From Elgaria multicarinata webbii (lineage: Eukaryota; Chordata; Lepidosauria; Squamata; Anguidae), in the NCBI RefSeq assembly GCF_023053635.1, contig NC_086172.1, positions 16,335,501 through 16,399,500 on the forward strand: a stretch of DNA of 64,000 nt. The letters run 5' to 3'. The position numbers were made by a program, and so were the translations under genes. The notes beneath the pieces are model-generated. The model was not told where the DNA came from. It did not search any database and saw nothing but the letters and a program-made list of their open reading frames with translations. Within the stretch, counting starts at the first letter, position 1, and each line of letters starts with the position of its first letter. This document shows positions 50,601-59,600 of this stretch, one piece after another.

Positions 50601-53600
50601 CCCTCTGTAGACGAAGGCCGGAGTCAATCCGACCTTCCTGTAAGGTAGGCCCCGGACCAAACGTCCTGTTGTCCCCGGCCACCCCTCGCCCTCGCCCTTT
50701 CCCCAACCGGGATGAGCCAGAAATTCCTGGAATAAAACACACACACACTCAGCGTAAGGGCCAAAACAAGTTTAATATAAATCAGCTAAAACTAACACGT
50801 AAGGTTTCGGCCAGAGGTAGCAGCATGTATAAAAAGAGGAAGAAGGAATAAAAGGGGGGAATAGGATAAAGGAGTTAAAGGAAAGATTACAAAGGGAGGT
50901 GGCACTAATAGCCAGCGCTCCAAACACACAGCCCTCCCCTAGCCATAAAAGCGGCTAGCCTTGTCTCAGGAAAACCAGACCTTTAAAATAAACAAAGACC
51001 CTAGCTTACTCCAAGCAACCATCTTAGGCTGCTTCTGATGTTCTTCCTCCAACCCCAGAACAGAAGACACCCTCTCAAGCAGGATACCCTTTTTATCCCC
51101 TTTTGGATATAGGGCCCCACGACCCTGCTGAACCAACCCCTAACTCAGCCTGGCTCTTAACGCCCCTCCTTTCTTAGAGAGGGCTTTGCCCTTTCTCTCA
51201 CACACTAAACCCAATTATCCTAACAACCATGGAGATAACATGCAGGTGCGAGGCCCAATCTGACCTTGAAGTCTCTTGGAGTCTTGGCACCTAGACTTCC
51301 CAACTCCCACCTCCACTTAACATACCAGAACAGATACAGAAAAGAAAGAATAATACAATTAAAAAGCCAGTACACTTAAACAGCCAGTATAGCCCATAAA
51401 TCAGCAAAGCCCCATGTCCTTCACACCCTCAATTTTAATTTTAACCATGTAGATGATAGGAAAAAACTACTTTGCAAAGGGGTGGGTGAGATTTTAAAGA
51501 ATTCAGTCCTCTCATTTAATGAAAAATACTCAATGCCTGTGAAAATATGTCCTTGTTTTATGGTGCACTTAAAGGAACCCAAGAAGAGGGAGAGCAAGAG
51601 TTTGGCAAGGATGAATAGGAAGGGGGGAAGGAAGATGCTGCCACCCTCCACCTCCACGAGCCCATCAATAGGGCACCCCTGGCTTAGGCTCAGAGCGCTG
51701 CCAGGTTATGAAATAAGTGGGGAAAGGACACAAGTGCAACTTGCTCAGGATGGTTAACGCCAACCAGGCGACGGGGGAGCGAACATGCAAGGCTCTTCAG
51801 GCGCTCAACGCATGGGAGCCGCCTGGTTGGAGAGAATTTGTACTTATTTATATAGCACCATCAATGTACATTGATGGTGCTATATAAATAAATAATAATA
51901 AATAATAATTTCTGCTGTAAAAGGGAAAGAGAAGTTGCACCAAGAACCTTTCCAACGCCAAAAGTAAGAGGTGGCTGTCCACTCAGGCATCAACAGCAGC
52001 AGCAGCCTCCTGAAAAATTGTATTTCCCTATTCTAATACAAGCTTAGCAGGGCAGCAGTGGTCAGGAACAGAAATAATTTGTAAAACACACACACAAACC
52101 AGTGGTATGTTGTTTCCATTTCCGTGAAGCTAAAAAGTTATGTGCTGGCATCTGGGCTTCAAGACACAACAGAGCAGGGCTAGGATCAGCTTGCAAGTAT
52201 ACGCCCGAAGTAACACAACCTAACCGTCTTGCAGCAGGAGATCCTTCCCTCTCCTGAACCAGACCTGTAAGTCACTCTTCTCTTGGAGAGTTCACAGCAA
52301 GTCAAAGTTGGGTATGGCACAAGGAGTATCATATGCATAGCAGAGGTGCTCACCGACCCCAAGTTTCTGTCAGGGTATTGATTAATTTTCCAGAGTGCGT
52401 GCTGACTGCGAGTAGCTGGAAGCACACTGGTTACTAGCTCTTAGAGTCTTACTTGAGGAATAAATCAAATACTCACTTCGCTTTGTCAGTAAGAAACTTC
52501 ACTGACAATAAATAATTTCCTTTACAAATGGTCATAGAATATTTACAGCATACTTCACCAAACAAAGATAATAACGACAGTAACCTGACAGCAACCTGAC
52601 AATAACCTGGCAACAAGATGTCTTTAAAAATGGACATCTTAAATACATTTTCTCCTTGTCTCAATTAACCAATTGTCTCTATTGCAGGTCTTGAACGTAG
52701 ACCAAACTGTCTGGACTCCTGCTGGCATTCCAGAGACAATTCTGCCAAGCACACATTTAACTCCTTAAAGTCCTTTTCTTTCTTCTGTGGATAAAAATAT
52801 CCTCAACAGTTTCAACTTGAAACTCAGTTTGTTGCTTCAGAAAACAGACTGGTTTAGTTCGGACTGATTTGGAGGCAGCCTATTTCGATTCAGGTACCAA
52901 ATCTGAGTTGAGACCAGGAAATCTGAGGATTTGTGCCTCTCGTTGACTATCACGGGGGGGGGGGGGGGGGGGAAACAGCCATTATTCCTCTTTGTCATAG
53001 TTGGATGTAATCAGCAAGCACAGATTGCAGATCCCCTTAGGAGGGGATTACACCTGCCAAACATCAGAGGAATAGTTGCAGCCTTTTTTTGTGCTACACG
53101 CCCGTTATATTTTTATTTTAAAGGTAATTGCCAGTAAACGTTTTATCTCTTGGCAGAATTGTATGAAAATTGCAGGGATAGTTGCCCCTTCTGAAGGGAT
53201 TGAGCCTGCCAAATTATAGAACGATCACTGTAGGGGGTCATGTGCAAGAGCAGCCTTAATATTTTGTGGGTATCCAAAAGAAGAAACGCTTACATTCCTT
53301 ATGGATCATTCTTCTGACAATGACAGACAGATAAGAGGTTTCCCTAAGTAAGAAACCTGCAAAGTTTCAGAAGGATAGTTGCAGCAGCTAATGTAGAAGG
53401 GGAGTCTTCTTCTTATTTCTATACTTCGTAGAAAGGGTCTGTTCCAACATCTTGATCTGAAAGTTGGAGTCTGGTGTTGTGTTATCCCCCTTTTCTTTGC
53501 CTTGGCTTTGGCTTTCTGAATACAGTCCATGGTGTCATCGGTGTTGTTGTTAAATAGCCCTTCACCATCGAATGGCAGGTCTTCAATGCGGGCTCTGGCC

Positions 53601-56600
53601 TCTGGGGTGATCGATGCGGAGTGGAGCCATGCGTGTCTACGGAGTGCAACTGCTCCAATCATTGCCTTCGCGTCACAGTCGACTTGATGTCAGGTGGTGT
53701 GTATTGGCTGCCGTGACAAATGAGTAGCTTCGTCTTGGAAGACGTGGACAAGCTCCCTCTTTTCCTCTGGGAGGTAGTCACATAGAGAGCCTATTTTTTC
53801 CCAGAGAAAAAGTTGATAGCGCGCCATGGTGGCCTGATAATTGGCTACTTTCATTCCTAGCGCTGTGGAGTAGATCCTCCTGCCCAATAAGTCCAGGCGT
53901 CGTCCCTCTTTCTCTGCCAGGGAGGCATGGATCTTTTGGGATTTACTCTGTGAGGACTCCACTATGATGGAGTTTGGTTTAGGATGTGTGAACAAGAAGC
54001 TTGCATCCTTATCTTGGACTCAGTATAAAGTTTCTAGTCTTCTGGATGTTGATGCCATTGTCGCTGGTGTTTTCCAGGATTGTTTGGGTTTGTAAGAGTG
54101 TGGGGAGGAATGGGATCAATACAGGAGATGTCGTTTCTGTATAGATCACATCAAACACTGGGTCCTGTATTTTTTCTACTGGTTGATGTGCTTGAATTCC
54201 CAAGGACTGTGTCATTCTCAGGATTTGGTCCGTGAAGTGAAAAGTGTCTTGAGACGGAGAGGGGTTTTCCTGAGTCCCTACGTCATCATCTGGTGATGGT
54301 ACAGAAGGTGGTACTGATGATATTGAGGTCGAGACGGATAGGTAGTCCTCTACGGACCTCGAGGACAATGAGATACGATTGTCATCCCTCCCGGTGACTA
54401 TGGCTGGCGAGGCAGGGAGTGGGCGGTCGGTAAAGGCTGGTATTGACAGTGCACGGCTGGTAGATCTTATGAGTGTCTGAGTCGGGGTGATCCTCGCTAG
54501 TGATGCACCTCTGTGAGGCACTGGGGATGGTTGCAAAAGAAATTCGTCTCCTGGTCTGTCTGACGTGACCGAAGGAGGTGGTCGGGGAGTCGGCGGTCTA
54601 GGTAGAGGTTCTCTCTGTTGACGGGGTTCCGTCTGCCAGTCTGTTATCAACTATTGCTGGTTGGATGGGATCAACCATGCTGAGACCCTGTCCCAGTCTC
54701 TATCCCTGTCAGGGAATCTTGATCTAGGGGCATAGAAAGTATGTTCTGATCTCAATGAGCCTGGGGAAATGTTTCCCCTATAAGTAATGCGTCTAGGCGA
54801 AGGTTGTTGTGGTAAGTCAATGACTATGATCAGTCCCGAGGGAGAAGAGTCTTGAATATCTCCTTCTGAAAGGGAAGCAGAGTTGGTTCGGCGATGCCTC
54901 GATGTCGAGGGAGCACTATCATGCCTCGATGTCGACGGGCGATGGGATGGTGTCAAGGTCCTGTCTTGTTGATGGAGGTTACTAGGGCTCTCGGCCAGTA
55001 GGTGGGTGTCGCCGTGTTTGAAGCTATGTCTGCTGCCACGCTCAATTCTTGACGTCGAGGGCGTCGGTGCTGGCAGGTCATGTCGTAGTAGTGGTATTAT
55101 GGTCGGTGTCGACGGGCGTTGGGGTGACGGTGTCGATGGACCAGCATTAGGCGTTGGGGATGTAGAAGCGACCCCGTTTTTTCGCCTTCTTTGCCTTATG
55201 TTTTCTGGAGGAATTGGGCTTTCTCTTTTTTGCCCGTACTCCATCCAAGGTATGGTGTCCTTCTTTCGACCTTTTGGTCATTTTCTTGTGCAGGATACTC
55301 TGGCTCGGTGGGCCTGGCATGGTAGCTTCAGCCCGTTCGATATGCGAGGGCGGCGATATATGGGCGTCCATGGCCTGAGTCGGTTTGTCGACTGCGAGCA
55401 GCGCCTGTTTCCACAAAAGTGCTCTTAGGCGATCAGAGCGGTTTTGCCGAGTTTGTTTGGAGAAACTCATGCAGTGGGGGCAAGATTCCACAATGTGGGA
55501 TTCACCCAAGCATACAAGGCAAAGTGAGTGGCCGTCTGCAGGGGGTAGTTTGCTGCGGCATTTAACGCATTTCCTGAATGGGGCCTTTAATGCCATACGC
55601 CCCGATCGGGAGGAACGTTTGGAGAAGGAATCTAACAATATACTAACTAAATATAACCTCTTTTTAAAAAAAAAACAGGAAAGGAGGAGAAAAAGGACAA
55701 AGAATAAAGGTAAGAAGCAAAGAAATATGAACATTCTCTAACTAACTGCTATTGTTAATAGCGGAGCGAAGTTCCGTGCGTGTTGTCAGCAAGGCGGTTG
55801 AAGAGAAACTGAGGAGATGGGCGGGAACCGACTGAGCATGCGCAGTACAATGCTGGGGGAGGGGTTCCCGCCCAAATGAACGTTCTCAGCTTTAGAAGTT
55901 TCCCAAATGTTGGCTCAGCGCAGGCGCAGAGCCCATATGTGTTGATGCACAGAGACCATGAAGAAGAAAAATCAGTTTTCAGGGTGTGTCGGAGGGAATT
56001 CCAGGTACCGTTTAGTTGATTATTATTATTATTATTATTATTTATTTATATAGCACCATCAATGTACATTGATTACTTTGCAGAAAAAAACCTCCCCTAC
56101 CATGCTTTGCTGGAGGCTTATAAGTAATGCTTGTTAAGACTTGGACAAGTGCCCCAGAGCCCAGAGGCAGGGGAGAGCACATACTGTCCCATGTTAAATC
56201 ATATCTGTGGGCCCACAGATGTAAGAAAAATCCAGTTCATTTCATTTTCATTTATTGTTATGGCATCCCTGAATGGGAAACCACAGGTAGAATTAAAATT
56301 CCTCTGCTCTGAAAGGGGGCTGCCCAGTTTATGTTTGGGCATCCCCCTTTCAGAGCAGAGGAATTTTAATTTCACCTGTGGTTTCCTGTGGTAGGAAAGT
56401 GTTAGAGAATCCTAGAGACAAGACCCTGTGATGCATATTGTGAAGGACCGGGGAATTATAAAATGCAGTTGAGTCCTGAATTACATTTGTTCCTGAGTTA
56501 GATCTGTTTTTCTGTAGGTAGTAAACCATGTCTTCCTGTTAGGTAGTAAACCATAGTGGTGATGGATAGATAGGGAATAGTTTGATATGTTTATGGGAGG

Positions 56601-59600
56601 AATCTGGCCAGCTTGTTTATGGTTCAAACCGGCGCCAGGATTCAGCTTTGGTATGTGGGAAAAAGTGGGAGTTAAACTTCTCGAGGTCAGGCAGAGGCTT
56701 CGCACCTGGGGGCTATCTCCTGCCTGGGCTAATTGGGCTTTGTGTGAGAAGAAAGAGCAAGCACCCTCATTAAGGGGGAGAGAGATAAAAAGGCTGATTG
56801 GATTAAGTTGGGGCAGGTCTTCAGCCTGGAGGCTATGGACGTCTGCAGTTGCCCAGTTTGGGAGCTGAAAGAGAGTTAGGGTGTTGCTGTTGGCTGGTTT
56901 TCCAAAGGCAAGTTTTGGTCGCTTTGGCCGGAGGGGGGAAGGGAAGTTTAGTGGAGAGACTGCCTGTTCTTTTCTGAATGGATTCGTGGGTGGTTCTGCC
57001 TGATATCTATCTACCTCATATATTTTCTCCCCCTGCTTCCCCGTATTTTCCGTTTTATTTGCATTTCTGTAGCTGCTACCAACCAAGTTCTTATTTAGTA
57101 ATTGTGTTTCTACAATAAACTTTTATCTTGGTTATTCTGGGTGTCTGTGTGCTTTTATTCCAAAGCGGTACTGGTTCTGTGGTACGGAAGTGGGGGGAAA
57201 CACCCCAGAGGGACCCTTGGGAAGGACTGATTGACTCAGACTTCCTTTACACATATCTTGGCAATTTGTTGGGCTCCTGGCATTCAGAGCTAGGCTGAAG
57301 ATAGATGAGATTTATCTCATCTATCTGCTTGTCCAGTTCACCAAGAGTAAGTGAGCAGTTTATATGGCGAAGCTGTGCACATCCTACAGCACCCTGGAGG
57401 CATTCAGGATACTGGGAGGGAGCAGCCAAGAGAATGGTTGCCTTCAAGGCAATTTGTGACTACCTCAGCAAACTATGGTTAACATAAAACTTGGCTTAGT
57501 GTTACATGCAAGCACAGCCAAATATTCTAGTATCTACAGAACAAGTTCAGTTCCAGAGCTATTCAGTTCTAAGCAAAGCTTAAAAGTGACCTACAGGGCC
57601 AATGCTGATGGACTTGGTGAATCGGTCATCAGCCTTGATGTGGTCATAGAGCTCCTCCATGGCTCGGTGTCTCAGAATCTTGCTGTGGAATCTCTCGTAG
57701 GTGTTGATGATTCCTGGAATGGAAGCAGAGAGACAAACAGATGACTTGCATCACCTGCTGAATATTGCACAGCCAGTTTGCCAAACCAAAACTTAGGGTT
57801 CAGCATTCAGCACTTAGGGTTCACCACGGATCAGTCATGTCGCTGGAAAAATGCCTAAACCAACAAAACTGGTAATCCCTATTTTTACACATAGGGACAC
57901 ATAGATTGAGCGTTTTCGACGTGATTGGTAACGTATCACAAAAAGTCAGTTCTATTTAAACTCTCTATTATATTATTATTATTAATAATAATAATAATTT
58001 ATTTATTTATTTATATAGCACCATCAGTGTACATAGCGCTGTACAGAGTAAAACAATAAAATAGCAAAAAGGAGTACAACGCTCCTTAAGAGTCTCTACT
58101 AAATGGCAGGAGATTGAGCGTTTTCGACGTGATTGGTAACGTATCACAAAAAGTCATTTTTACACATAGACCTAGACCAGGAGTGGCTAATATGCGCACC
58201 TCCCTCTGGTGGTTTTTGTTGTCCCTGCTGGGTCCCACCATTGAAATCCTAGTAATTCTGCTAGGAAACACAGCTCCTTTCACTCTGACCTCGCTTCTGA
58301 ACGATGTGGGTCTCCACTTGACAAGTAGCTTTATTTTCCCCAGGCAGTCGGACAAGGGCAAAGATCTACACCAAGAGTGCCCCTCCTTGCAGGATCACTC
58401 ACCATAGACAATTGTAAGCAGCCAGCTGTGTGGTGTGTAAACATCCTCTGAAGCCACGTTATTTCTCTGTGCAGGCCAGTCAATACTGGAATAGTCTTGT
58501 ATGTAGAGTTCCTAGGAAGATAGGGCAAAAGAGCTGACATAGCATAAACATCCTTCTGATAAGTCACATTATCCAAGTAAAGACAAAATCACACATGTTA
58601 TGCCAGGTAACCAGAGACCAGGATTAGAGGAAAGTTATTTTGGCAACACTGATTGCATATTTTTCACTCCATGAGGAATACTGTCTTTTAATCAAAATCT
58701 GTGATACCATACAAGTCATTGCATCACATCCCAGGTGCCCAACTTGGCATCCACAGAACTGCAGAAGGCTTGCAAGAAAGCTGAGAGGAGAGAAAGAAAA
58801 GGAAATTTTTGGAATTACCTGTCGGAGGCTCAGGACAAGTTCATCTTCTTCCGCGGTGAGACGTGCGCCATAGCAGTAGGCCATGGGCAGATAAACCTGA
58901 CGGCAGTGACACCAAAGAGTAGAAGGATGGGCTGGCATCCATGAAGGAAGCAACCTAACATAAACAGAAAGGAAAAAACTCTGATGGTTTAGCAGAACAC
59001 AGATACCCTGAGATAATACAGCAAGAACTCTAGAAATAGGCCTGCACACATTGTGACTGCTAAGTAGGTTTTCAGTACAGAATTCCATCCCATTTGGGGG
59101 GCAGGGTTTGGTACCTTCGATGGCTCCTTTAAGGGGGTTGGATAAATTCCTGGAGAAGGCTATCAATGGCTATTAGTCCTGATGGCTATGTGCTACCTCC
59201 AGTAACAGAGGTAGTAAGCATACATATAGCAGTTGTTGGGGAACATGGGTGGGAGGGTGCTGTTGGTTAGGGGTCCCTGGTCAACAGCACTGAACAAAGT
59301 GCTGGACTAGATGGACCCTTGGTCTGATCCAGCAGGGCTCTTACGTTCTTTAGAGTTCTGGCTGGTTCTAATTGAAACCCGGAAGGGATTAACAGCCGAT
59401 CCGAAATCGGAGTCACCAGACTCCACTGCCTACGAGTCATATTTTACAGTAAAATTACACATACCACATCTCAGGAAATAGTGTGTTCATTCCATCCCAG
59501 CTGTAGACATTCAAGACAGCCAACCAAAATTTACCCCAGGAAGGGATTCCTACAGCACCACCTGAAAAGCCAAATATAAGAACTCATGCAAATATATAGT

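Noticed and set aside
53306-53662. Host LAP2/TMPO exon
   Set aside because: It continues into DIRS-type gag sequence with no splice sites at the edges, so it is a retroelement fossil, not TMPO.
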